A stretch of 64,000 bases of DNA from Nostoc spongiaeforme FACHB-130. Its GTDB lineage: Bacteria; Cyanobacteriota; Cyanobacteriia; Cyanobacteriales; Nostocaceae. The notes under the pieces are model-generated. The model was not told the DNA's origin. It made no database searches and was given only the letters and a program-made list of their open reading frames with translations. The stretch lies in contig NZ_JACJTB010000009.1 in assembly GCF_014698475.1 (NCBI RefSeq), forward strand, positions 89,702 to 153,701, written 5' to 3'. Position numbers and translations under genes: made by a program. This document shows, piece after piece, positions 47,092 through 55,273 of the stretch. Positions within the stretch are counted from its first letter, which is position 1. Each line of letters begins with the position of its first letter.

Positions 47092-47280
47092 CTATGGTTC
47101 AAATACTGGTGCAGCTTCAACTTCGGCGGGTAAAGAAAAAGAATTGACTAGTTGAGCGATCGCTTGAATCCTGGCAAAATTTGCTACCACTCCCTTATAA
47201 TATTCATCCTTGATTGGCAAATCTAATAATAAAGCAGCTTGCTCAACATATTTATTGACATCTAATTCTTGATTTTGCAT
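47092..47280 (-). CDS. AtzG-like small subunit (DUF4089 type)
   Basis: A 62-residue helical protein. The pattern DVNKYVEQAALLLDLPI...YYKGVVANFARIQAIAQLVNSF matches AtzG-like/DUF4089 proteins, small partners that bind and stabilise AtzE-family amidases. It is the first gene of the AtzG-DUF4328-AtzE set, on the same strand, 99 bases before the DUF4328 gene. The composition (acidic C-terminal tail PAEVEAAPVFEP) also fits the family. Confidence 0.82.
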   Translation of the reverse strand: MQNQELDVNKYVEQAALLLDLPIKDEYYKGVVANFARIQAIAQLVNSFSLPAEVEAAPVFEP

Positions 47281-47429
47281 ATTTTTTAGGCACTTCCCAA
47301 TTCCAAAATCTTCAAAAGGTAAGTATACAGAATACAGAAGTCAGAGGTTATTTATCAAAGTAAACATTCTTGTAATGGTGTGGCAAGGCTAAAATATTGC
47401 ATGACAAATTTCTTGTGGGATGGGCTTCT

Positions 47430-47579
47430 ACCCGAATTTCTCACGTATGGGTAGGGAGTGTGGGGAGTGTGGGGAGTGTGGGGGGAAAGATTTCTTCACC
47501 ATCCTCCCACCCCTCCCCCACCTCCCACCCTTCCCACCCTTCCCACACCCCTGGATTTCTCTCTTGTGAGAAATCCAGG
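47430..47579. repeat. 140-base dispersed repeat, copy 2 (inverted)
   Basis: The reverse complement of this segment matches 23589-23727 block by block: the CTGGATTTCTC hairpin, the G-rich tract, the GATGGTGAAGAAATC centre, and the terminal TACCCATACG...GAGAAATTC. The G/C tracts differ in copy number. Apparent frames across it encode Pro/Thr/Ser/Gly repeats and are not genes. Confidence 0.85.
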
Positions 47580-47788
47580 TTCTAGCCCGTCCGGTGCGGG
47601 CAGGATGCCCACATCACAAGAATTATATTTATGCACTACTTTAGTGTTGCCACGCCACTACCTTAGATTTACTTTATCAATCGTCTCTCAGAAGCGATCG
47701 CAGTTTAACGGCTCATAGTTCTAGACTATAAGCATCTCTGTTTAGCAAAAGCTTGATTTACTAACCATTCTGACTCCTGAATTCTTCC

Positions 47789-49657
47789 CTAAAAAGTAAA
47801 CGTACTCCGCAGAACACCAACAGTTGTAGTTTCATTTCTGCTGTCACCTTCAGGGTTAAACAACACAAAAGCACCAGGAGTAATGCTGATATTATCTGTG
47901 AGCTTAAAGCGATAATACGCCTCTAAATGATAAGGAGTAGCACGATTTACCCCATCTGGAGCCAGTTGCGCCGCACCATTAGCATCCGAGCGAAATAGCG
48001 GTTGTCCAAAAATAATCCCGGCATTATTCCCTGATTTAAATAAATCATTAAAGTGCAGCCCTACCATCCAGCTAGTAAAGGTAGTGGAAGCATCAACATC
48101 ACCACCAGAAGAAGCATCCACAAACATTGCAGCACCATAACCAGACAAAGCTACCTTGGGAGAAAAGCGCCAAGTTACCGTACCACCAACAGAATTAAGT
48201 GTGACAGGTGTTCCTAAATCAACGCCAGCTAACGCACCAATATCATCACGAACTAGTCCCGTACCTAAGATATTAATTTCGTGATAACTGTGGGCATAAT
48301 TTAAACCAACATCTATCGAATTAGTAGGTTTAAAAGTTAACTGAGTGCTGATTACACTACTACCACCAAACACACCCGCTCCCAAAGGCGTGTTAGAAAC
48401 CCCAGGAACAATATCACCTGCTTCTTGCGGTAAGTTAGCGTTGACACTACCATATAAAGCTCTTAAATCTAATTGGGGAGAAATACTAAAAATAAATCCC
48501 GCCGCCGATGCTAAACCAGTTCCTGAAGTCCCGCCAGAAACTCGCGCCACAGGATTTAAACCTGCAAACCGCGAAATCGACTCATTTCCTTCACCATAAA
48601 AAGGTGTGATAGCAGGAAAAGCATCTGTCGCTTCCGCCGCAGTTCCCGCAAACAAAGTTAATTTATCCGCGACTGGAAAAACATACAGTAATTTATATAA
48701 TTGTACACTGTTAGCTGACTGCTCTGATAACGTTTTCACGTCCAAACCAGGAAACAACGGTTCAAAACTTGTTCTCGCACTACTAGCAGTTAGTAAATCC
48801 GAAGCTAATCCTAAACCTTGTTGCAAGCTACCACTTCCATCTATACCACCCAAAAAGTTGTAAGCTTGCAAACCAGTAATTAATAAATCTTTCCCAGTAA
48901 AGCTAGTGTTGAGATTTAACCGGACTCTGTTCACTAAGATAATATTAGGATCACCCTGATTAGGTGCGCCACCTGTTGCACCAATCCCGGCAACAATTAC
49001 TTCGCCATTGAGTTTAGTAGTAGTAGAAAATTGATTGGCTTCTAGTTCGGCGGTGCGTGCTTCTAGTGCATCCACTCGTCCCCGGAGAGTTGCGAGTTCT
49101 GCCGAAAAATCTTCTTGTAATTTTTGTAAGGTTGCTAAATCTTCTTTTTTAACTAAATCAGCAGTGGCTGTGGCGATGAGTTCGTTAACTCTTTCTAAAC
49201 AAGCATTTAAGCCTGCTGCAAACTCATAACGAGTCATAGCACGATTGCCACGATAAGTACCATTGGGATAACCAGCAATACAACCATAGCGTTCAACCAA
49301 AGATTGTAAGGCTTGAAAAGCCCAATCAGTTGGTTGCACATCAGATAATTGTGATACAGATGTTACTTGGGCGCTGTCGTTATTGTCTGATGTCTGCGAC
49401 TCATTAGACACTGATGAATCTTGTAACTCTGGCTCACCTTTGATAGCTGGGGATTCTGGTTGGCTACCATCGGCTAGAATCAACTTAGTTTCATGAGCAG
49501 CAACTTGACTGTTGATAATTGCTGATTTTTGCGGAACATTTACCAATGAATTATTATCTATTGGTACGGAGTTAGCTAGGGCTTGTATGGGTAACAATCC
49601 ATTAATTAAACATAAAAAACTAGCCCCACTAGCAGAAGCTAGGAGATACTTAGCCAT
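47789..49657 (-). CDS. SLH/OprB-type iron-uptake porin
   Basis: A 622-residue outer-membrane porin. Residues 1-30 form a signal peptide ending ALA/N. An SLH domain at about 110-165 (DVQPTDWAFQALQSL...YRGNRAMTRYEFAAGLN) anchors the protein to the cell wall, a coiled coil (about 170-215) follows, and the remainder is an OprB-like beta-barrel ending in Phe (VLRSTFTF). Cyanobacterial porins of this architecture have been shown to import inorganic iron. The ATG at 49657 is preferred over a GTG two codons upstream because GAGGAG lies seven bases before it. A Fur-box-like sequence lies upstream. Confidence 0.93.
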   Translation of the reverse strand: MAKYLLASASGASFLCLINGLLPIQALANSVPIDNNSLVNVPQKSAIINSQVAAHETKLILADGSQPESPAIKGEPELQDSSVSNESQTSDNNDSAQVTSVSQLSDVQPTDWAFQALQSLVERYGCIAGYPNGTYRGNRAMTRYEFAAGLNACLERVNELIATATADLVKKEDLATLQKLQEDFSAELATLRGRVDALEARTAELEANQFSTTTKLNGEVIVAGIGATGGAPNQGDPNIILVNRVRLNLNTSFTGKDLLITGLQAYNFLGGIDGSGSLQQGLGLASDLLTASSARTSFEPLFPGLDVKTLSEQSANSVQLYKLLYVFPVADKLTLFAGTAAEATDAFPAITPFYGEGNESISRFAGLNPVARVSGGTSGTGLASAAGFIFSISPQLDLRALYGSVNANLPQEAGDIVPGVSNTPLGAGVFGGSSVISTQLTFKPTNSIDVGLNYAHSYHEINILGTGLVRDDIGALAGVDLGTPVTLNSVGGTVTWRFSPKVALSGYGAAMFVDASSGGDVDASTTFTSWMVGLHFNDLFKSGNNAGIIFGQPLFRSDANGAAQLAPDGVNRATPYHLEAYYRFKLTDNISITPGAFVLFNPEGDSRNETTTVGVLRSTFTF

Positions 49658-49811
49658 GACCACTCCTCACAGATATAGAATATTAAAAAAATTTATCTAC
49701 GATATTTGACAGTTATGAAGCATTGCCAAGTGGATTGCACTAAACCATCTTGCTTCTCATAAGTAATTACCGTAGATCATAAAATCTAGTAAATACTATT
49801 TAGATAAAAAA

Positions 49812-49834
49812 ATATCATTAATAATCATTTATAG
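49812..49834. promoter_or_regulatory. Possible Fur box upstream of the porin
   Basis: ATATCATTAATAATCATTTA lies about 155-180 bases upstream of the porin start. On the reverse strand it reads AATGATTATTAATGATAT, several tandem near-matches to the Fur unit (A/T)ATWAT. It is weak but fits an iron-uptake gene. Confidence 0.35.
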
Positions 49835-49909
49835 TTTTAATTGTTTTGATAACCTTATTTTAATCATTTGAAAAATCTATAGTAATCATAGATAATCCCT
49901 GGAAATAAA

Positions 49910-49940
49910 GATCCCCGACTTCTTTAAGAAGTCGGGGATC
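49910..49940. repeat. GATCCCCGACTTCTT...AAGAAGTCGGGGATC hairpin, copy 2
   Basis: A perfect 15-base-armed palindrome with one central base, sharing its arms with copies at 31361 and 58001. It lies in the divergent spacer between the porin and the lipase-like gene. Confidence 0.9.
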
Positions 49941-50028
49941 GGAACTTAGCAATTTTTATAAATACAAAATATTCAACTGTGTAATTTTAGAAATTCTTAC
50001 ACTAGTGAGGTATGAGCAAGAATAATTA

Positions 50029-50153
50029 ACCGCAGATAAACGCAGCGAAAAGTTGAGCCAGTGCGTTGGGCGGGTTCCCCGACTCCCTCACTGGCGTTGC
50101 GTGGGCGGCTTTGCCGACTTGAGCAAACTTTTCAAGACAGATGAACGCAGATG
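50029..50153. repeat. Degenerate repeat with inserted palindrome-rich element
   Basis: The direct repeats CGCAGATAAACGCAG (50032-50046) and ACAGATGAACGCAGATG (50137-50153) flank about 90 bases that begin GAAAAGTTGAGCC and end GAGCAAACTTTTC, imperfect inverted ends. The interior is GC-rich (GCGGGTTCCCCGACTCCCTC). This looks like a small mobile palindromic element inserted within an older repeat. The rest of 49658-50306 holds no gene. Confidence 0.6.
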
Positions 50154-50306
50154 TAGAGTCTTTAGCAGCTTGTCACAAGCTACGCAGATGTAAACAGATA
50201 AACTTGTACCTCTGTAAACTAAAGAAGGATATACAAATTTTAATTATTGGTGAAAAGTGAAAAATTACTCTTATAAATTGTAGAGAGAAATTACAAAGTT
50301 AATTTT

Positions 50307-51161
50307 ATGATTAACCACAGCGAAAGTACATTTCGGGGTATTGGTGAAGTTGACTTATATTACCAAAGCTGGCAACCAATAGGTAATGTCAAAGCTATAT
50401 TAGTGATTGTGCATGGTTTGGGAGGTCATAGTAGCAAATACAATAACATAGTTCAGCATTTTATCCCTCAACAATATGCTGTTTATAGCTTTGATTTGCG
50501 TGGTCATGGACGTTCCCCAGGGCAAAGAGGGTATATTAATTCTTGGGCAGAATTCCGCGAAGATTTGCGAACTTTTTTAGAATTAATTCAATCTCAACAT
50601 CCAAAATTACCAATTTTTCTATTAGGACATAGTTTGGGTTCAATTATTGTTTTAGATTATGTTTTGCGTTATCCCCAAGCTGCGGCTATCCTACAAGGTG
50701 TAATTCTTCTTGCGCCAAGCTTAGGAAAAGTTGGTGTGTCAAAGATTAAGCTATTACTGGGACAATTGCTATCACGGATATGGCCAAGGTTTACTTTAAA
50801 TACTGGTCTTGATTTATCTGCTGGTGCAAGAGATGAAAAAGTTTTAGCTATCTATGTTCAAGATACTTTAAGACACACTTTAGGAACGGCTCGTTTAGCA
50901 ACGGAGTTTTTGAATACTGTTAATTGGATTAATCACCATACTAATGAATGGCAATTACCATTATTAATTCTTCACGGTGGCGCAGACAAAATCACATTAC
51001 CAGAAGGAAGTCAGATTTTTTATGAGCAACTAACTGCTTGTCAAGATAAGACGAGAATTGTCTATCCAGAGGCTTATCATGAACTACAAGATGACCTCAA
51101 TTATCAAGAAGTTTTAGCTGATTTAGAAAGTTGGTTAGCAGGACATTTGTTATCTAATTGA
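50307..51161 (+). CDS. Alpha/beta hydrolase of the monoacylglycerol-lipase type
   Basis: A 284-residue hydrolase. The HG oxyanion motif is VHGLGGHSSKY at about 35-45, the nucleophile S109 lies in LGHSLGS, the acid is the Asp in LHGGADKITLPEG, and the His is in PEAYHELQDD. DLRGHGRSPGQRGYI is typical of monoglyceride lipases and lysophospholipases. No signal peptide is visible, so it probably acts on membrane lipids from the cytosol. The upstream spacer is repeat-rich, and no ribosome-binding site is obvious. Confidence 0.88.
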   Translation: MINHSESTFRGIGEVDLYYQSWQPIGNVKAILVIVHGLGGHSSKYNNIVQHFIPQQYAVYSFDLRGHGRSPGQRGYINSWAEFREDLRTFLELIQSQHPKLPIFLLGHSLGSIIVLDYVLRYPQAAAILQGVILLAPSLGKVGVSKIKLLLGQLLSRIWPRFTLNTGLDLSAGARDEKVLAIYVQDTLRHTLGTARLATEFLNTVNWINHHTNEWQLPLLILHGGADKITLPEGSQIFYEQLTACQDKTRIVYPEAYHELQDDLNYQEVLADLESWLAGHLLSN

Positions 51162-51323
51162 TAATATCTCATGGTTTAAAAGGGACACAAGGGAGATAGC
51201 CAGTAGGGTGTTTTAGGCGTAAGCCGTAACGCACCGAAAGCTTTGAGGGATGCGTTACGCTGTCGCTAACACATCCTACATTTATACGTATTTTTTAAAA
51301 GTCCAAAATGAGTCCTATATTAT

Positions 51324-52796
51324 TTAGATATTTTTACTAATTTCTCGATAATTTGCTTGATAATTTATTAGTGTTTCTTTCGCTTGTTGCGACACAAATG
51401 TATTTGCAGGAATTGTTTTTAAAATTTTAATTGCCTGTTGCCATTTAGATTTGGCTTGTCGGCGGATTGAACGAGAATGAGGTGAACTTTGAATCAAGAA
51501 GTTGGCTTCTATAGCTAATTTATGGGCTGTTGCTAAATTATTGAGAGCTTGTTTCTCTACAATTACTTTTTGACTGATTGCTTGATGATTTAAGCGATAA
51601 AGAACTAATTTATCTTTCGCTTTAATAAAAACTGATGTCTTTTGAGGGATGTTTTCTAGTAATTTGATTGCCTCTTGCCATTTAGATTCGGCTTGTTGCC
51701 AAACAACTAAAGGATGGGGTGGTGATTGTACTAATCCAGATGCTTCTAAACCTAGATTTTGGGCGGCTTTTAAATTAGCGATCGCAGTTTCTTCTTGATT
51801 AATTTTAGAGCGAATTTGTTGGAGTTTGGGAAGTTCTGCTTTAATTATCCAACCCCCAAAACCTAAAGCTAATAAACTCACCACAAATATTCCGCCATAA
51901 TGAGTTAAGTGTTGCTGTTTAAACTTTTTTGGCGGGTTAAACTCAAATAATTTCCATTGTTCAGTCTTGGGTTTAGGTATTTTTTTTTCTGATTTCACTC
52001 TCAAAGTACTAATCTGCAAAATTAAAGCATCGATTTTACTTTGATAAAACTCACAATCATTGATAATATCTGTTAATTCTTGTAATCTGCCATCACCAGA
52101 TATAATTAATTCTTGATCATCATCTAACCACTCTAGAGCAAAGCCGGATTTTCCACAAAAAGCAGAGACTCCCAGTAAAATACTCAATAAATTATGGCTC
52201 TGCTTAATATTGTCAAAAATAAACTCTAATCTTTCCTTAATTTTAAAAGCATCTTCTTGAGCTTGAATAATCTGCTGAATTTGCTGTTGTAAGATTTTTG
52301 GCTTATTCAAATCTAGTTGGATTTTTAAAACCTCTTCGACAGCTTGAAATGTGGCAGGAATACTATCGTGACTAGCATCAAGGTTGAGTTGTTGGACTAA
52401 TTGGATATCACTTAGAATATCAGCCGCGATCGCTTGGATTAAATCACCCCAATCAACCCAAACTTCGATTTTAGACTGAATTTGCTTGAGGGAAATATCT
52501 ACTGGTAATTGCCCAAATTTAGCTGTCAACAAACCAGGATAATCATATTTATAAATGTAGACTGTGTAATCTTCATCTATAACTGGCTTTGGCACTACAT
52601 CTAAACTAGCAACTGTCGTTATCGGTGTTTTCTCTAACTGGCTAGACTTGACTTTTTCTTGAATATTGCGGAGTTGTTCTTGAGCATGATTAATCATGAC
52701 AATTTGTTGCATGATGTCATGAGCATGTCCAATATTTAGCCTCAGACTATGAACAATTTTTGGTAGTTCATTTACCAGAGTTTCTAAATCAGCCAT
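51324..52796 (-). CDS. Membrane protein with two C-terminal helical repeats, function unknown
   Basis: A 490-residue protein from ATG 52796; in-frame starts upstream add residues of poor character and lie in the spacer. Residues 1-310 are helical, with coiled-coil character at about 1-45 and 170-205. A transmembrane segment follows (GGIFVVSLLALGFGGWII). The C-terminal 140 residues hold two units of about 70 residues with the pattern A-x-L-x-A ... W-x-x-A-x-x-x-W-x-x-A-I-x-x-L-x-x-I-P ... A-x-x-x-L-x-x-Y. The same unit occurs once in the retropepsin-like lipoprotein at 20.4-21.4 kb. Function unknown. Confidence 0.75.
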   Translation of the reverse strand: MADLETLVNELPKIVHSLRLNIGHAHDIMQQIVMINHAQEQLRNIQEKVKSSQLEKTPITTVASLDVVPKPVIDEDYTVYIYKYDYPGLLTAKFGQLPVDISLKQIQSKIEVWVDWGDLIQAIAADILSDIQLVQQLNLDASHDSIPATFQAVEEVLKIQLDLNKPKILQQQIQQIIQAQEDAFKIKERLEFIFDNIKQSHNLLSILLGVSAFCGKSGFALEWLDDDQELIISGDGRLQELTDIINDCEFYQSKIDALILQISTLRVKSEKKIPKPKTEQWKLFEFNPPKKFKQQHLTHYGGIFVVSLLALGFGGWIIKAELPKLQQIRSKINQEETAIANLKAAQNLGLEASGLVQSPPHPLVVWQQAESKWQEAIKLLENIPQKTSVFIKAKDKLVLYRLNHQAISQKVIVEKQALNNLATAHKLAIEANFLIQSSPHSRSIRRQAKSKWQQAIKILKTIPANTFVSQQAKETLINYQANYREISKNI

Positions 52797-53024
52797 AAAT
52801 ATCCCTTGGGGATTTGCCGAAAGTTGATGTGAAACAATTAAAATGACTATGCAGCAAGGTGGTAGCTTGAAAACAAGCTTCGTCTTAGTTGGTGGTAGAT
52901 TCAGCGTCCTGATTGATAGCAAATCTGAGGCGCTATTGATTCATACTTCCCGAAACTACTGCGAAAGTAACAAACTCAATTGAAAAATTTTCAATAAATG
53001 CACAATCAGTAATAAAAGTCAAAT

Positions 53025-54416
53025 ATGAATGAAATTGATTTAGCGTTTACTCCGGCGGTGGAGTTGGCGCGATTAATCCGCCATCGGGAGGTGTCGCCAC
53101 TGGAGTTGGTGGAAATATATTTACAAAGAATTGAGCGGTTGAACCCCCAATTGGGAAGTTATTTTACGGTGACGGCAGAACTCGCGATCGCTGATGCCCA
53201 AGCAAAAACCGAAATGTTGGCAACAGCTGCCGAACTGCCGCCTTTTTTTGGTGTGCCAATTTCCATTAAAGACCTCAACACCGTCGCTGGTGTGCCTTGT
53301 ACCTACGGCAATCCGGCGTTATTAAACAATATTCCTAATTATGATGATGGGGTGGTAACGCGGATTAAACAGGCAGGGTTCATTATTCTGGGTAAAACTG
53401 CCACTTCCGAAATCGGTTCTTTTCCTTACACCGAACCCACAGGTTTTCCCCCGTCTAGAAATCCTTGGAATTTAGAATATACTTCCGGCGGTTCTAGTGG
53501 TGGTGCCGCCGCCGCCGTCGCCGCCGGATTATGTGCGATCGCGCAAGGTTCTGATGGTGGTGGTTCCATTCGTGGCCCTGCGGCTTGTTGTGGTTTAGTG
53601 GGGATTAAACCATCACGGGGTAGAGTCACCAAAGCCCCTGTCGGCGATCGCTTGGGGGGAATTGCTGTCAACGGCCCTATTGCCCGGACTGTGGCTGATG
53701 CTGCCGCGATGTTAGATGCTATTTCTGGTTACTTCACTGGTGATCCTTACTGGCTACCTGATCCTGAACCTTCTTTTCTGGCTGCTACCCAAGCCAAAGT
53801 TTCGGGCTTACGCATTGCCTTCTCGACGCAAATCCTGCCTTTGGGAAAGGCGGACGCAAACTGTCAGCAAGGTGTGTTGCAAACAGTCCAGTTATTAGAA
53901 CAATTGGGTAACACCGTGACCGAAAGTTGCCCAGATTTTAGTGGCTTAGTCGAACCATTCCAAATGGTTTGGCAAGCGGGAGTTGCTGCATCGGGATTGC
54001 CTGTGGAAGCGTTGCAGCCTGTGAATCGTTGGCTATTGGCGCGTACTGGTTCTGTGGCTGAATATCTCCGGGCTTTATCTCAATTGCAAATCGTCTCCCG
54101 GCAAATTGTGGCATTTTTCGAGAATTTTGATGTGTTGGTCTTGCCAGTTTATTTACATTCACCCATTCGCGTCGGAGAGTGGGCGGCGTTGAGTCCTGAA
54201 GAGACATTTCAAAATATTATGCGTTGGGTTGCCCCTTGTCCCCCTGCCAACGCCACCGGACAACCTGCGATCGCATTACCTGTGGGTTTTGATAGTCATG
54301 GTTTACCTATGAGTGTACAACTGGTGGGTAAACCTGCGGCAGAAGCTACTTTAATTAGTCTCGCCGCCCAAATTGAAGCCGCAAAACCTTGGATTCAGCA
54401 TCGTCCAGCTTTGTAA
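53025..54416 (+). CDS. Amidase-signature hydrolase
   Basis: A 463-residue amidase. The Lys-Ser-Ser triad is complete: K82 in VPISIKDLN, the cis-serine S157 in SGGSSGGAAAA, and the nucleophile S181 in GSDGGGSIRGPA. This is a stand-alone amidase rather than GatA, since no gatB/gatC genes are near and the surrounding sequence differs. Substrates could be amides of amino acids or aromatic acids. Many GC-rich codons (GCC, CGG) occur at the active-site region. Confidence 0.9.
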   Translation: MNEIDLAFTPAVELARLIRHREVSPLELVEIYLQRIERLNPQLGSYFTVTAELAIADAQAKTEMLATAAELPPFFGVPISIKDLNTVAGVPCTYGNPALLNNIPNYDDGVVTRIKQAGFIILGKTATSEIGSFPYTEPTGFPPSRNPWNLEYTSGGSSGGAAAAVAAGLCAIAQGSDGGGSIRGPAACCGLVGIKPSRGRVTKAPVGDRLGGIAVNGPIARTVADAAAMLDAISGYFTGDPYWLPDPEPSFLAATQAKVSGLRIAFSTQILPLGKADANCQQGVLQTVQLLEQLGNTVTESCPDFSGLVEPFQMVWQAGVAASGLPVEALQPVNRWLLARTGSVAEYLRALSQLQIVSRQIVAFFENFDVLVLPVYLHSPIRVGEWAALSPEETFQNIMRWVAPCPPANATGQPAIALPVGFDSHGLPMSVQLVGKPAAEATLISLAAQIEAAKPWIQHRPAL

Positions 54417-54962
54417 AACGTTAAGTTATTTTACAATTACACGGCACGGAGTCTTAAAATCACTGCCCAAGGGCGTAAATAACTGATGCCAAAGCCAAAA
54501 ATCGGCTGATTACGAATGAGCGAAATCGGCTTACTATCCTGAATCCAGAGAAATTAAGCGCGATCGCTACTAGGGAAAACATACCTGGGAAAATAGGCGA
54601 AATTAGGCAGCAAAGAAACATCTACACAGATTTTTCTCTAGTCCAATAATTTAATTGTTGCGCTCACAACAGGGGTTTTTACTAAGTATTTATTCCTACT
54701 TTCAGGGTGGTTTTGAGTGCAACACACCCCCAAAAAACACAAAAAATCCTGAAATCCATATAAATTAACGGTTTCATCTATCCACTTCAGGCTACTACAC
54801 CTTAGAATGATTCATTGAAAAGTCGAGCGGAAGGGATGTGTAGCGATTTTGAGTAAAAATACTCCCGAAACACGACTTTTGTAGTTCCGCAAACAGAGGT
54901 TTTAGTAAAGATGCTACACAGTGCATCTGAAAGAAATCTCAATTAAACCTGAAGGAGTTTAT
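54417..54962. other. Long spacer upstream of hup, with possible structured leader
   Basis: The first 200 bases hold only a small reverse-strand frame at 54460-54621 (53 residues from ATG, hydrophobic, basic in the middle) that I cannot support as a gene. Near the end of the spacer, two interleaved pairings occur: AAAAGTCG (54818) with CGACTTTT (54873), and GCGGAA (54827) with TTCCGC (54885). These would form a pseudoknot-like fold about 75 bases before the hup start. The promoter must lie upstream of this. Confidence 0.4.
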
Positions 54963-55247
54963 ATGAACAAGGGCGAATTGGTTGATGCAGTCGCAGAAAA
55001 AGCCAGCGTTACCAAAAAACAAGCAGATGCAGTCTTAACTGCTGCTTTGGAAACCATTATTGAAGCGGTTTCTTCTGGCGATAAAGTGACACTGGTAGGT
55101 TTTGGTTCCTTTGAATCACGGGAACGCAAAGCCCGTGAAGGTCGTAACCCCAAAACAAACGAAAAAATGGAAATTCCTGCAACTAAAGTGCCTGCTTTCT
55201 CTGCTGGTAAACTCTTTAGAGAAAGAGTTGCACCCCCAAAATCTTAG
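54963..55247 (+). CDS. hup: HU-type DNA-binding protein
   Basis: A 94-residue nucleoid protein. Starts MNKGELVDAVAEKASVTKKQA; the DNA-binding arms region is GFGSFESRERKAREGRNPKTNEKMEIPATKVPAFSAGK in pattern, with the proline that intercalates DNA (IPA). HU bends and compacts DNA and affects replication and transcription. GAAGGAG lies seven bases before the ATG and decides the start over the upstream GTG at 54921. In heterocystous cyanobacteria HU is needed for normal heterocyst development. Confidence 0.96.
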   Translation: MNKGELVDAVAEKASVTKKQADAVLTAALETIIEAVSSGDKVTLVGFGSFESRERKAREGRNPKTNEKMEIPATKVPAFSAGKLFRERVAPPKS

Positions 55248-55273
55248 GTTTAGTTTGGGGAATTTTGATTTTG

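Noticed and set aside
47281..47396. Possible NtcA site (GTA-N8-TAC) upstream of the AtzG-like gene
   Set aside because: Spacings between GTA and TAC are 7 or 11 bases, not 8.
47397..47718. Two overlapping open frames rich in Pro, Thr and Gly
   Set aside because: They read the repeat element in two frames and lack a ribosome-binding site.
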